Shown piece by piece: positions 15,395 to 23,746 of a stretch of 54,616 bases of DNA. The DNA is from a virus: IMG/VR virus record IMGVR_UViG_3300042090_002577, positions 1-54,616 of that record; one strand, written 5' to 3'. The translations under genes were made by a program, and so were the position numbers. Below the pieces are notes generated by a model. That model searched no databases. It was not told the origin of the DNA and worked only from the letters and a program-made list of their open reading frames with translations. Position 1 is the first letter of the stretch, and each line of letters opens with the position of its first letter.

Positions 15395-15612
15395 GCGGCT
15401 CAGGCAACGCTCGCGAGGAGCACATCATCCAGTTCTTCGAATACGCGCACCTGCCCGAGAAACTGCAGCTGGTGGCCTCACCGTTCCGTGACCTCGCGGT
15501 GGTGCTCTTGGTGCTGCCGCGCAACCCCGAGCGCACCGTGGCCCTACGCAAGCTGCTTGAGGCCAAGGACGCGGCGGTGCGCGCGGCAATTGCCAAGGAC
15601 GTGCAGGGGTAA
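15391..15612 (+). CDS. Acb2/Tad1-like hairpin protein (putative cyclic-nucleotide sponge)
   Basis: A 73-residue product from GTG 15391. Two predicted helices joined by a Pro-containing loop: a start with IIQFFEYAHLPEKL, then FRDLAVVLLVLPRNPERTVA and LRKLLEAKDAAVRAAIA. This matches my recollection of the helical-hairpin family of anti-CBASS Acb2 and anti-Thoeris Tad1, whose oligomers sequester cyclic nucleotide signals. No experimental link exists for this copy. It could also be an uncharacterised member of the same fold. Length fits the short family members. Confidence 0.6.
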   Translation: MSGSGNAREEHIIQFFEYAHLPEKLQLVASPFRDLAVVLLVLPRNPERTVALRKLLEAKDAAVRAAIAKDVQG

Positions 15613-15618
15613 CGCGGC

Positions 15619-16455
15619 ATGCTGCGCGACCCCTCACGCCGCGGGAAAAAACTCGACCTCGTGCTGCTTGCCACCTGGCGGGCGGCCGAGGAGGGCCCGC
15701 ACAAGCGCAGGCTGCTCGACCAGCTCGTCTGGGAAAACGAGCCCCTCGTCAAGGTCATCATCGACCAGCTCTGCGGCCGCAGCACCAGCAAGCGCAGCTT
15801 TTCGAAGCTGCCGCGCGGCGGCGAGGACTTCAGCACCATCCCATGGGAGGATGCCTACCAGGCCGGCCTCATGGCGCTGATGAAGGCCCTGAGCTCGTAC
15901 GACCCGGCCAAGGGCGGCATTGCCGGGCATCTCAGGTGGTCGTGCCTCTACCAGTTGCAGTGCATCTGCCAGCGCGAGGGCCTGAGCCGCGCGCCGCGTG
16001 GCAGCGAGCACGAGCTGCCGGCGTTCGACCTCGTGGGCGAGCAGCGTGTGCTCGACGAGCGTACGCGCGGCCACCACGAGGACGGGCTGCTCACGGCAGA
16101 TGGCTGGGGCGCCGAGGATGTGCAGCGGTGGCAGGACACGGGCGAGTGGCCCGACACGCCCGAGGCAGCACTGCTCGATGCCGAGCGCGAGCGGCTGCGG
16201 CGTCTGCGGGCGGACGCCATGGGCTGGCTCAAAGACGCCATGCCGCGGCTGTTCCAGTTCCGGCGCGCGGGCCGCGTCGAGGCCTGGGCGGCGCACAATC
16301 ACTACCGGCTCGACTGCCGGGCCAATAGGGCCGAGGAGCTCGAGCGGCCGGTGTTCGTGCGGGCGCTATGCGCCACGGGGCTCGTGCGGGAGTGCTGGGT
16401 GCGCACGGGGCCGTACGCCAATGGGCGCGGGCTCGCGGGGGTGCAGTATGCCTAG
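15619..16455 (+). CDS. Sigma-70 region-2-like protein, possible late transcription factor
   Basis: A 278-residue product from ATG 15619. Residues 35-120 resemble sigma region 2: LLDQLVWENEPLVKVIIDQL, WEDAYQAGLMALMKALSSYD, then DPAKGGIAGHLRWSCLYQLQ, the usual pattern of a core-binding helix followed by the -10-recognising helix. The rest is unusual: an acidic middle and a basic C-terminal region (QFRRAGRVEAWAAHNHYRLD), with no clear region 4. It is the last gene of the plus operon and converges with terL (4-nt overlap). It may direct RNA polymerase to the TAnnTTCG late elements, which is an inference. Confidence 0.6.
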   Translation: MLRDPSRRGKKLDLVLLATWRAAEEGPHKRRLLDQLVWENEPLVKVIIDQLCGRSTSKRSFSKLPRGGEDFSTIPWEDAYQAGLMALMKALSSYDPAKGGIAGHLRWSCLYQLQCICQREGLSRAPRGSEHELPAFDLVGEQRVLDERTRGHHEDGLLTADGWGAEDVQRWQDTGEWPDTPEAALLDAERERLRRLRADAMGWLKDAMPRLFQFRRAGRVEAWAAHNHYRLDCRANRAEELERPVFVRALCATGLVRECWVRTGPYANGRGLAGVQYA

Positions 16456-17987
16456 AGCGTGGCCCCTCGGCGCGCCCACATGTTCATCGAGTCCACCCAC
16501 GAGGGGCCCGCCTGCGCGCGCGCCACGGCGAGCACCACGGCGTCTCGGAAGTCCGCATGGCGCCCGTCGTGCGACACCGGGCTCACGTACCGGATGGCGC
16601 CACCAGGCATCAGCCGTTTGCGCACCGTGAGCAGGTCCGCCGTGAGCTGCGGGTGCGGGCTGAGCTCGAGCCGCGTGGTACCGCCCGGCGTGCGGTCGAG
16701 CAGCAGCGTGCGGAAGTCGGCGTGGCGCCGGCTCACGTCCTCCGCGCTGTCGCGCGCCACGTGCACCGTAACCCCTGCGTAGTCGCCGTGCTCGGCCAGC
16801 AGCGAGCCGCCCCACCGGTCCGAGTACACCTCGCTAAGGCGGTACTCTCGCAGCAGCGGGGCAATCTCGGCAAACACCGTGCGGGCCTTGAGGGGCTCGC
16901 CTGGCGTACCCTGCCACTGCCGCGCGAGGGCCACGTGGTACTGCGCGCTCGTCTCTTGCCCATCCTCGTCCGCTTTGCGGCCTACCACCACCAGTGTCCA
17001 CGCGTTGCCGGCGGTGGCTGGGTCCATTGCAGCCGTGTACGAGTAGCCGTCCTCGCGGCCGCGCTCGAGCGGCGCCGCACGCGTGGCCAGCTTGCACTCG
17101 GTGCTACTGAGCCAGCCATTCTCCGCATCCACGAAGAGACCGAGCACGTCGTTCTCGTACGAGCCCCGCGGGTCGAGGCGGCTGGCCTCCACCGCCGCGG
17201 GCGTCCAAAGCACCGGGTTGAGCTCTGGCCCGGTGGCGCGCACTACCACGCGGTTGTCACTCGGGTGCCCCCAGCATTCTTCCACCGTCTCGTACACCGG
17301 CCCGCGCGCCGCCCACGGCGAGCTCACCACGGCGAGCTTGGCCCAGCTGCCTTGGCTGCGCAGCAAGCGCAAGCGCTCGATGACGGCCTTGTACATGTCG
17401 TCGAAGTTGACGATGCCGTCCTCCTGCCCGAGCATGCGCGCGGCCTCGTCGAAGATGGCCGCCACCGTCCAGCGGCTCACGAGGCTGGCGCCACCGCGCC
17501 GCCCTGCCGCTACGACAATCTCGACGAGGCGCCCGTCCGGCCGCCGCAGCACCAGGTGTTCGTCGGTGGGCTTGGGGTCCTGCATGAGGTACCGGCGCAG
17601 CACGCGCCCTGGCAGCATGGCGCCCTGGATGTGCTGCATGACGATCTTCGCCTTGTCGCGGTCGAGCGACACCACGCTCACGCGGGCCTTCTCGTGCCGC
17701 GGCAGGAAGGGCAGCTGGATGGTGAGCGCCGTGTGCACGGCGAGCGCGCCGGTGAACAGGCTCTTGCCCGTGCGGATGGCGGCGAGCAGGTAGAACTCGA
17801 GCGGGGGCCGCGTTGGCAGGCTGGCCAGCGCCGCGTCGCCGCCAAACGTGCGGCGCACCGTCTCATCGCAGGCAAGCTCACCCAGCGGCAGCCCCTCGGC
17901 CACGCGGCAGCAAGCACGCTGCACCGGGCTGGCCGTGGTGAGGCCGAAGCAAAGAGGGTGCGTGAGCAACTGCTCGAGGGTGGCCAC
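16452..17987 (-). CDS. terL: Terminase large subunit
   Basis: A 511-residue packaging ATPase and nuclease. GTG 17987 is chosen because AAAGG lies just upstream and it follows the small-subunit stop; ATG 18035 in frame is possible. The ATPase has IRTGKS (residues 71-76) as its P-loop, with a reduced first half, and AAIFDEAAR (176-184) as Walker B. The RNase-H-like nuclease begins at YTAAMDPATAG, with further acids in EVYSDRWGG and HADFRDAV. It forms the end of the minus-strand cluster, converging with the sigma-like gene. Confidence 0.9.
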   Translation of the reverse strand: MATLEQLLTHPLCFGLTTASPVQRACCRVAEGLPLGELACDETVRRTFGGDAALASLPTRPPLEFYLLAAIRTGKSLFTGALAVHTALTIQLPFLPRHEKARVSVVSLDRDKAKIVMQHIQGAMLPGRVLRRYLMQDPKPTDEHLVLRRPDGRLVEIVVAAGRRGGASLVSRWTVAAIFDEAARMLGQEDGIVNFDDMYKAVIERLRLLRSQGSWAKLAVVSSPWAARGPVYETVEECWGHPSDNRVVVRATGPELNPVLWTPAAVEASRLDPRGSYENDVLGLFVDAENGWLSSTECKLATRAAPLERGREDGYSYTAAMDPATAGNAWTLVVVGRKADEDGQETSAQYHVALARQWQGTPGEPLKARTVFAEIAPLLREYRLSEVYSDRWGGSLLAEHGDYAGVTVHVARDSAEDVSRRHADFRTLLLDRTPGGTTRLELSPHPQLTADLLTVRKRLMPGGAIRYVSPVSHDGRHADFRDAVVLAVARAQAGPSWVDSMNMWARRGATL

Positions 17988-17997
17988 GGGTTGGCCT

Positions 17998-18576
17998 TTA
18001 CTGGCGTGTGGCCTGCGGCTGGGCCAGCGCCTCATCGAGGCTCATGCCTGCCGGCAGCCCGGCCTCGTCGGCGGCCTGCGGCGCCACCTGCTTGAGCAGG
18101 CCCAGCGCTGCCTGCACTCGAGGGCTCTCGCCGCCGTAGATGGCGATGTCCTTGAGCACGTTGACGGCCAGGCGGCGCAGGTCCGCCGCTGGCGGCTCTG
18201 GCGCGTCGAGGATGGCCTGGGCGCGGTCGGCTGCTTCCTGGGCTTGCTGCGCCCGCAGCTCGGCGCGCGTGAGCTTGCCCTTGCCGCTCGGGCGCTCGCC
18301 CCCGCCGTTGCCGCCCGCCGGCGCCACGAGGTACATGTGGCCCGGCTTGCGGTACTCCCCATCCGGCCCGAGCTCGGTGCGCAGGATGGCCACGGGCGGC
18401 ACTTTGCGGCGCACGCAGCCGTTGTGGCGGCGCTGCTCAGCCAGTGCAGGGTCGTGATTGCGGCAGTACCCGCTCGGGGCCTTGGCCCAGCATTGGCGCC
18501 CCTTCCCTGCGCCACCGGGGCACGGTGTACGAGGCTTGGCGCTTGGGGTGGGTGTGGGGTCCGATGGGGTGGTCAC
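17998..18576 (-). CDS. Putative terminase small subunit with N-terminal zinc motif
   Basis: A 192-residue product from GTG 18576. The N-terminus TPCPGGAGKGRQCWAKAPSG with a following YCRNHD looks like a metal knuckle. The middle carries an RRHNGCVRRKVPP basic patch, and the C-terminal helices (LTRAELRAQQAQEAADRAQA and onward) fit an oligomerising small subunit. The assignment rests mainly on its place directly upstream of terL, so it is tentative. Confidence 0.5.
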   Translation of the reverse strand: MTTPSDPTPTPSAKPRTPCPGGAGKGRQCWAKAPSGYCRNHDPALAEQRRHNGCVRRKVPPVAILRTELGPDGEYRKPGHMYLVAPAGGNGGGERPSGKGKLTRAELRAQQAQEAADRAQAILDAPEPPAADLRRLAVNVLKDIAIYGGESPRVQAALGLLKQVAPQAADEAGLPAGMSLDEALAQPQATRQ

Positions 18577-18587
18577 TGGTGGCGAAG

Positions 18588-18692
18588 CTAGGGCAGCGGC
18601 GTGGCTACCTGCGGCTGGGCCATGGGTACGTAGGTATTGACCAGGTAGAGGCAGACGCCAACGACCACGAGGACGATGAGGATGCTGAGCAT
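18588..18692 (-). CDS. Short membrane protein (Thivi_2564-like)
   Basis: A 34-residue product from ATG 18692. Almost entirely one transmembrane helix, MLSILIVLVVVGVCLYLVN, ending in TYVPM. This resembles the start of the Thivi_2564 family of small bacterial and phage membrane proteins, but lacks the second half. Function unknown. Confidence 0.45.
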   Translation of the reverse strand: MLSILIVLVVVGVCLYLVNTYVPMAQPQVATPLP

Positions 18693-18718
18693 GGCTGGCG
18701 AGAGGGCAAGTACTGGGC

Positions 18719-19084
18719 TCAGGCGGCGCCGGCTGGGTGCTCGTCGCACACGCACGGGGGCTCGTGGCCGTACCCAAGGAAGCAGAGGCAGCCGCAAGGC
18801 AGATCAGCGCAGCACGCGAGTGGCGACGGGTGCCCGTGAGCATCTAGCAGGCAGTGGCATGGGCTGTCGGCCTCGTGGCCCCGCCGGCGCGCGCATGGCG
18901 CGCCGCAGTCGAGCTCATTGCCGCACACCCGCATGGTGCCCTTGCCGCAGGCCAGGCAGCGGCTGGCCCCGCGCAGGCTCACCTCTGGGGCGAGCTCGCC
19001 GCCGCAGTGCTGACAACGCTGCTCTGTTGGTGGCTCGGCGCGGGCCTCGCGGAGGTACCGGGTGATGTCGTCGTCGAAGCTCAC
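18719..19084 (-). CDS. Cys-rich zinc-binding protein
   Basis: A 121-residue product from GTG 19084 (GTGA overlap). It holds about 16 Cys and several His: CQHCGGE, CLACGKG, RVCGNELDCGAPC, CHCLLDAHGH, CCADLPCGCLC and CVCDEH. The middle recalls Cys/His-rich domains that cap small secreted or packaging proteins. Function unknown. Confidence 0.6.
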   Translation of the reverse strand: MSFDDDITRYLREARAEPPTEQRCQHCGGELAPEVSLRGASRCLACGKGTMRVCGNELDCGAPCARRRGHEADSPCHCLLDAHGHPSPLACCADLPCGCLCFLGYGHEPPCVCDEHPAGAA

Positions 19085-19515
19085 GTCGCCCTCGGCAGCA
19101 GTTGGAACACATCCTCGGGCCGCTGCTCAAGGTCGCACCGGCAGCCGTGCACGTGCTCGGCGATGGCGGGCAGGCCGAGGTGCGGCGCTGCCACACCGGC
19201 CTGCGGCTGCCGGATTGGCGTTGGCCCGACCTCAGCGTTGTCGGCGTAATCGACAGTGTACAGGCACCGCCCGTCGCGCCGACGCGGCGTGTGGCCATCC
19301 TTGGGCGGCTCGCCCGTGCACTGCGTGGTGGCCACGTGCTTGCGCAGCGCCTGGCGGCCCAGTGCCTCGCACGTGGCCTGGCGAGCGCGGATGTCGTGCA
19401 GGCTGTAGGTGGCGAGGATGAGGCCGCAGCCGGCGCAGGTGACCTCGATGCCAGTGCGCTTCGCGGTGGCCTTGGCCTTGGCTGCTTCTTCGGTGAGGGC
19501 GCCGCGGTACTTCAT
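19081..19515 (-). CDS. Zinc-ribbon hypothetical protein
   Basis: A 144-residue product from ATG 19515 (ATGA overlap). CAGCGLILATYSL near residue 25 suggests a Cys knuckle. The middle has basic RKHVATTQC and a DGRCLYTVDYADN strand. No family recognised. Confidence 0.58.
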   Translation of the reverse strand: MKYRGALTEEAAKAKATAKRTGIEVTCAGCGLILATYSLHDIRARQATCEALGRQALRKHVATTQCTGEPPKDGHTPRRRDGRCLYTVDYADNAEVGPTPIRQPQAGVAAPHLGLPAIAEHVHGCRCDLEQRPEDVFQLLPRAT

Positions 19516-20078
19516 TTCGGCACCACTGGCAGCCCGGCATTCTCGGCAGCGCATTGGGCATTGCGCGTGGCCACCTCTGCGGCGGCCTTGCGCCGAGCGT
19601 TACGGAGCACGCAGGCATCCTCGCAGGTGTCCCCATAGTCGGGCACCGGCCCGCCGCACTCGCGGCAGTCATAGACGGCCTGCCCGATGCCGCGAGCGCC
19701 ATCAACCGCCGCAAGTTGCTGCTGCGCGCCAAGCCCCATGTAGTGCAGCGCCAGCCGCCCCCACGCCTCTAGCGTCATGCCGTTGCCGCTGAGCATGGCC
19801 ACCACGTCTCGGCCGAGGGCCACCAGCCGCGGGTCACCCGCGGGTACCGATTCATGCATATGCATTGGGTAGGGAATGTCTTCGGACCGCTTGGCCAAGC
19901 GCCGCCACCGCAGCAGCTCGCGGCCGGCCCACACGTCGAGCACCAGCAGTGCCGCCTTATCGTCCTCGGCCCATGCGCGGCCGAACTTGGCCTCAAGCTC
20001 GTCGCTCACTGCGCCGAGTTCGTCCGCTGACGCGAGCCCGATCAGTGCGGCCAGCTCGTGCAGGATGCGCTTGCCCAC
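19512..20078 (-). CDS. Hypothetical protein with C-terminal zinc knuckle
   Basis: A 188-residue product from GTG 20078. Helical throughout (LHELAALIGLASADELGAVS), with a C-terminal YDCRECGGPVPDYGDTC and ACVLRNARR that look like a zinc-ribbon start. No family recognised. Confidence 0.6.
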   Translation of the reverse strand: MGKRILHELAALIGLASADELGAVSDELEAKFGRAWAEDDKAALLVLDVWAGRELLRWRRLAKRSEDIPYPMHMHESVPAGDPRLVALGRDVVAMLSGNGMTLEAWGRLALHYMGLGAQQQLAAVDGARGIGQAVYDCRECGGPVPDYGDTCEDACVLRNARRKAAAEVATRNAQCAAENAGLPVVPK

Positions 20079-20081
20079 GGC

Positions 20082-20978
20082 TCACCCCCTGCGCGGCGCT
20101 GCAGCCACGGCAGCGTTTATGGTGCCGCCGACGGTGTCGTGCAGGCACTTGGGGCATATGCTGGCCCCGCTCGTGGGGCTGCCAAAGGCAGCAGCACTCT
20201 TGAGGCACCACCAGCACCACTCGGGCGGTATGCCAAGGTCGTTGCAGACCTCCTGGCGCACGAGTGTGCCCGTCTGCGTCCAGTGCGTGTCGAGGAATGG
20301 CACCTCGCCGTCTGGCTTCCAGAACGCAGGGTCGCCGAGCGTGGAGTGGTCAAGGTCGCCGTAGAGCGCTGCGTCGTTCCACGGCACGCAGCACACGCGC
20401 TGCGGGTGGTTCTCGTACCCGAGGCTCGAGGGTACGCCGGTGTCATGCTGCACGAGGCCCGGCATCGCGTTCCAGATGGGCTCTCGGTGCCGGAACATCA
20501 TCGAGATGAGCACGTTGTCCTCATTGGCCTTGCTGCTCCAGGCCTTGGGCACGTCGGCATAGTAGTCGAGCGCCTGCTGCGCGGTGCCGCGGCGGAAGTA
20601 GTACGCGGGCCCCGTCACATGGTACGTGCGCATCCACCGCAGGCCGCTCTCGGCGAGGCTGCGAGCCACCGGGTGCACGGTGTGCAGGCTCACGATGCGG
20701 CTGGTGGGCGCCTGCAGCTGCGCACGCACCGCGGCCACCAGGTGCGGGCTCACCTCGACGTCGTCGTTGAGGAAAACGTCTGCCTCGCACCTGCCCGCGG
20801 CGGCAGCCTTGTACATGCGCGTGGCCCACACGCTCGAGTGCTCTCGGTTTTGGCTGCGGTGCACGTGCGGGCGCACGCCTTGAGGCTCGAGCTGCGCCAT
20901 GAGCCGAGCGAGCGTGTCTTTGCGCTCCGGCATCCACTCGGCGTGCGCGATGTGAATCGAGATGCGTGCGTCAGCCAT
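20082..20978 (-). CDS. Glycosyltransferase-like protein (GT-A fold candidate)
   Basis: A 298-residue product from ATG 20978. It begins ISIHIAHAEWMPERKDTLAR and has ADVFLNDDVEVSPHLVAAVR with a DDxE/DxD-like metal site, then KANEDNVLISMMFRHR and PGLVQHDTGVPSSLGYEN, all consistent with a small family-2-like glycosyltransferase. A C-terminal zinc knuckle (CWWCLKSAA, CPKCLHD) is appended. It belongs to the carbohydrate cassette and probably transfers one of the sugars made there. Acceptor unknown. Confidence 0.68.
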   Translation of the reverse strand: MADARISIHIAHAEWMPERKDTLARLMAQLEPQGVRPHVHRSQNREHSSVWATRMYKAAAAGRCEADVFLNDDVEVSPHLVAAVRAQLQAPTSRIVSLHTVHPVARSLAESGLRWMRTYHVTGPAYYFRRGTAQQALDYYADVPKAWSSKANEDNVLISMMFRHREPIWNAMPGLVQHDTGVPSSLGYENHPQRVCCVPWNDAALYGDLDHSTLGDPAFWKPDGEVPFLDTHWTQTGTLVRQEVCNDLGIPPEWCWWCLKSAAAFGSPTSGASICPKCLHDTVGGTINAAVAAAPRRG

Positions 20979-21714
20979 GTGCCTCACCTGCCCAGATTGA
21001 GAAGTCGTAGCCAAGCCGCTTTGCGGCCTCGAGCACCTTGGCGCGCGGGCGCTCGCCCACCTTGCGTGCCGGCACGCCCACGTAGATGCCCCACGGATCG
21101 GTGCTCTTGAGTACCAGCGCACCGGCCCCAATGAGGCAGCCTATGCCGAGCGTCACGCCTGGCATGACCATGATGCCCGTGGTGCCGATGGCGAGCGGCT
21201 CGAACACCACGGGCCGGCAGTCGACGCGCGCGTGCTCGTCCCACGGTATGGCAGGGCCCACGAGGCCTTCGCCGTCGCCACGGGCATCGCTCGCGCACAC
21301 CACGCGGCTGCCCACACCGAGGGTGCTGAAGTGGTGCATCATGAGGCTGGCGTTGGCGCCGCCGATGATGCTGCATTGCGCGGCGAGGTGGACATAGTCA
21401 CCCAGGTGCAGCGCCGTGGTGCAGTACACCCCCCAATCGAGGTTCGAGTGCTTGCCCACGCTCACGAGGTGCGGGCGGCGTAGCTCGGCGCCAGCGCTCA
21501 CGTAGCTGCCCTCGGCGCGTTTGGCGAGCGGCGGCCCGTCGTACTGCTTGCTGTACCGGGTGCGCGGCACCATGTACCCGGCCCGCGGCATGGTCGGCAC
21601 CACCGGCGGCGGCGGCGCGGTGGGGTGGCGGTTGAGCGGCACCGGCTGCGCCGCCGCGCACTCGTACCCGGCCTCGCAGCCCTCGCGCCCACAATGCATG
21701 CACACTGCTGCCAT
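20971..21714 (-). CDS. Hexapeptide-repeat acyltransferase (left-handed beta-helix)
   Basis: A 247-residue product from ATG 21714; GTG 21717 is possible. After a short Cys-rich N-terminus (CMHCGREGC) and a Pro linker, residues 85-225 carry hexapeptide repeats (GDYVHLAAQCSIIGG, IGTTGIMVMPGVTLGIGCLI, GAGALVLKSTDPWGIYVGVP) of the NeuD/LacA-type acetyltransferases. Next to the DegT aminotransferase it most likely N-acetylates the amino sugar, as PerB does for perosamine. MMHHF could contain the catalytic His. Confidence 0.8.
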   Translation of the reverse strand: MAAVCMHCGREGCEAGYECAAAQPVPLNRHPTAPPPPVVPTMPRAGYMVPRTRYSKQYDGPPLAKRAEGSYVSAGAELRRPHLVSVGKHSNLDWGVYCTTALHLGDYVHLAAQCSIIGGANASLMMHHFSTLGVGSRVVCASDARGDGEGLVGPAIPWDEHARVDCRPVVFEPLAIGTTGIMVMPGVTLGIGCLIGAGALVLKSTDPWGIYVGVPARKVGERPRAKVLEAAKRLGYDFSIWAGEAHG

Positions 21715-22829
21715 CACGCCCCTCGCTGGTAAAAGGCCACGATTGCGTCGCACACGCGGTGGACGTCGCTGGCAGTGAGCTGCGGGCTCGAGGGCAGCCA
21801 GAGGCCCTCGCGGCCCACGCGCTCGGCCACCGGGTAGGCGCCACTGCAGTGCGCCATGCCCTTGGCCACCCAGGCGCCCTGCTGGTGGATGGGCCCGTAC
21901 ATGGGGCGGGTGCCGATGCCCTCGGCGAGCAGGTGCCGCCGCAGCTCGTCGCGCCGCTCGTACAGCCCGTCGTAGAACCACGGCACGTTGCCGGGGGGCA
22001 CCTCGAAGAGCGTTACGCCCGGCACGCCGCGCAGCCGCTCGGCGTATAGCTTGCCATTGGCCACCTTGCGCTCGAGGCGCCCGGCAAGCTTGGTGAGCTG
22101 CGTGAGGCCCACGCAGGCCTGCAGGTCGGTCCACTTGAAGTTCCAGCCCATGGTGGGGTGTATGTCGTTGCCCCCGCCGGTGCGGCCGAAGTCCTTGAGG
22201 CGGCGCAGCTCGGCGGCGTACTCGTCGCTGTCGGTGATGAGGCACCCGCCTTGCCCGGTGCTGATGACCTTGGGCACGCTGAAGCTGAACGAACCGAAGG
22301 CCCCCCAGCGGCCGCAGTGGCGCCCGGCCACGTAGCTGCCCAGGCCCTGCGCGGCGTCCTCAATGAGCACCAGCCCTTGCAGCCTGCACCAATCTACCCA
22401 TGCCTGGATGCCCTCGCTTGGCCCCCGGCCATTGGGCGCCACGAGCACCACGGCGCGCGTGGCCGGCGTGAGCGCAGCCTTGGCCGCCTCGAGGCTCATG
22501 CAAAGCGTCTGCGGGTCCACGTCGACGAACACCACATGGGCCCCGGCGAGCACCATGGCGTTCGCACTGGCCACCATGGTGTAGTCGGGCACGAGGACCT
22601 GGTGCGAGGGTGAGCGGCCCAAGCCCACGGCGAGCGCCGCCATGGTGAGGCTCAGCGTGCCATTGGGCGCGGCGATGCAGTGCTTGGCGCCCGTGTACTC
22701 GGCAATGGCCGCCTCGAAGGCGCGCGTGCGAGTGTGCTCGGTGACCCACCCGCCGCCGAGCATGTACCGGTAAACAGCCATGGCCTCGGCGGGGCCGAAG
22801 TCGGGTTCGAACTGCGGGATTGGCTTCAC
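21714..22829 (-). CDS. DegT/DnrJ/EryC1/StrS sugar aminotransferase
   Basis: A 371-residue PLP enzyme from ATG 22829. Landmarks: GGGWVTEHTRTRAFEAAIAE, APNGTLSLTMAALAVGLG, VFVDVDPQTLCMS, LIEDAAQGLGS and SFSVPKVISTGQGG. The last supplies the PLP-binding Lys, so it is an aminotransferase, not a ColD-type dehydratase. With the Gmd gene nearby, the likely substrate is a GDP-4-keto-6-deoxy sugar, giving GDP-perosamine-like products. The family and length are typical. It overlaps its neighbours by ATGA or a few nt. Confidence 0.9.
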   Translation of the reverse strand: MKPIPQFEPDFGPAEAMAVYRYMLGGGWVTEHTRTRAFEAAIAEYTGAKHCIAAPNGTLSLTMAALAVGLGRSPSHQVLVPDYTMVASANAMVLAGAHVVFVDVDPQTLCMSLEAAKAALTPATRAVVLVAPNGRGPSEGIQAWVDWCRLQGLVLIEDAAQGLGSYVAGRHCGRWGAFGSFSFSVPKVISTGQGGCLITDSDEYAAELRRLKDFGRTGGGNDIHPTMGWNFKWTDLQACVGLTQLTKLAGRLERKVANGKLYAERLRGVPGVTLFEVPPGNVPWFYDGLYERRDELRRHLLAEGIGTRPMYGPIHQQGAWVAKGMAHCSGAYPVAERVGREGLWLPSSPQLTASDVHRVCDAIVAFYQRGA

Positions 22830-23746
22830 GGCACCGCACCCTCAGCCCACGCCACGGTGCGGGCCAGCCCCTCGGCCAGCGTGACCTGGGGCCCCCAGCC
22901 GAGCAGCGAGCGCCCACCGGTGCCGTCCACGGCCTTGTGCGGCGCCCCGTCTGGCTTGGTGGTGTCGTATACAAGCTCGCCCTTGTACCCAATGGCATCC
23001 CGGATGAGGCCCGCGAGCCCGGCCATGCTCACGCCCTCGCCCCACCCCACATTGCACACGCCTGCGTGGCTCGGCGCCGTGAGGCCACGCACCAGTGCCT
23101 CGGCGCCATCGCCCACGTACAGCCACTCGCGCACGGGCCGCCCACTGCCCCACACGGTGAAGGTTGGCTCGCCGGCGCGCTTGGCCTGCAGCATGCGCAC
23201 CACCAAGCCACCCAGCGCGTGCGCCCGTACCGGGTCAGTGTGGTCGCCCGGGCCGTACATGTTGCTCAGCACGAGGCAGAGCGAGTCGAGCCCGTACTGC
23301 GCACGGTACGCGTCCGCCCCCACTACGAGCGCGCGCCGCGTGGCGCCGTATGAGCGCACCGAGGGGTGCACATCGCCTTCCCAAAACTCACGCTCGCGGA
23401 AAACACTCGAGGCGCCAGGGTATGCGCAGTTCGAGATGGGTAGCACGAGGCGCTGCACGCCGTGCTTGCGGCAAGCCTCAAACAGGTTGGCCGCCATGTG
23501 CGTGTTGCGCAGCCAGATGTCCGCCTGGTGCTCGGCATTGAAGGCGATGCCGCCGCTGTAGCTGGCGCAGTGGATTACGTGCGTAGGCACCACCCTATCG
23601 AACATGGCCTCTGTTTGTGGCCAGTCGCAAAGGTCATACCCAACACGCCACCAGCCAACCGCAGTGTAGGCGATACCCGCAAGAGCGAGCTGCTCACACA
23701 CGGGGCCCGCGAGGAACCCACTGCCACCTGTCACTAGGACTTTCAT
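22826..23746 (-). CDS. GDP-fucose-synthase-like NAD-dependent epimerase/reductase
   Basis: A 306-residue SDR protein from ATG 23746. GGSGFLAG near the N-terminus binds the nucleotide. SYSGGIAFNAEHQADIWLRN, RLVLPISNCAYPG and SNMYGPGDH follow the GDP-L-fucose synthase (WcaG/Fcl) pattern, including the conserved Ser-Cys neighbourhood. The usual catalytic YxxxK reads YGATR, with Arg in place of Lys, which is unusual. With Gmd it could complete GDP-fucose or a related 6-deoxy sugar. Subfamily assignment moderate. Confidence 0.8.
   Translation of the reverse strand: MKVLVTGGSGFLAGPVCEQLALAGIAYTAVGWWRVGYDLCDWPQTEAMFDRVVPTHVIHCASYSGGIAFNAEHQADIWLRNTHMAANLFEACRKHGVQRLVLPISNCAYPGASSVFREREFWEGDVHPSVRSYGATRRALVVGADAYRAQYGLDSLCLVLSNMYGPGDHTDPVRAHALGGLVVRMLQAKRAGEPTFTVWGSGRPVREWLYVGDGAEALVRGLTAPSHAGVCNVGWGEGVSMAGLAGLIRDAIGYKGELVYDTTKPDGAPHKAVDGTGGRSLLGWGPQVTLAEGLARTVAWAEGAVP

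Noticed and set aside
16368-18095. A 575-codon plus-strand open frame opposite terL
   Set aside because: It is the register-aligned antisense of terL, rich in His/Arg/Pro runs, with no motif and no start signal.
21714-22829. ColD-type 3-dehydratase (colitose pathway)
   Set aside because: ColD replaces the PLP Lys with His; here the Lys is present (SFSVPKVIS), so aminotransferase is the better reading.
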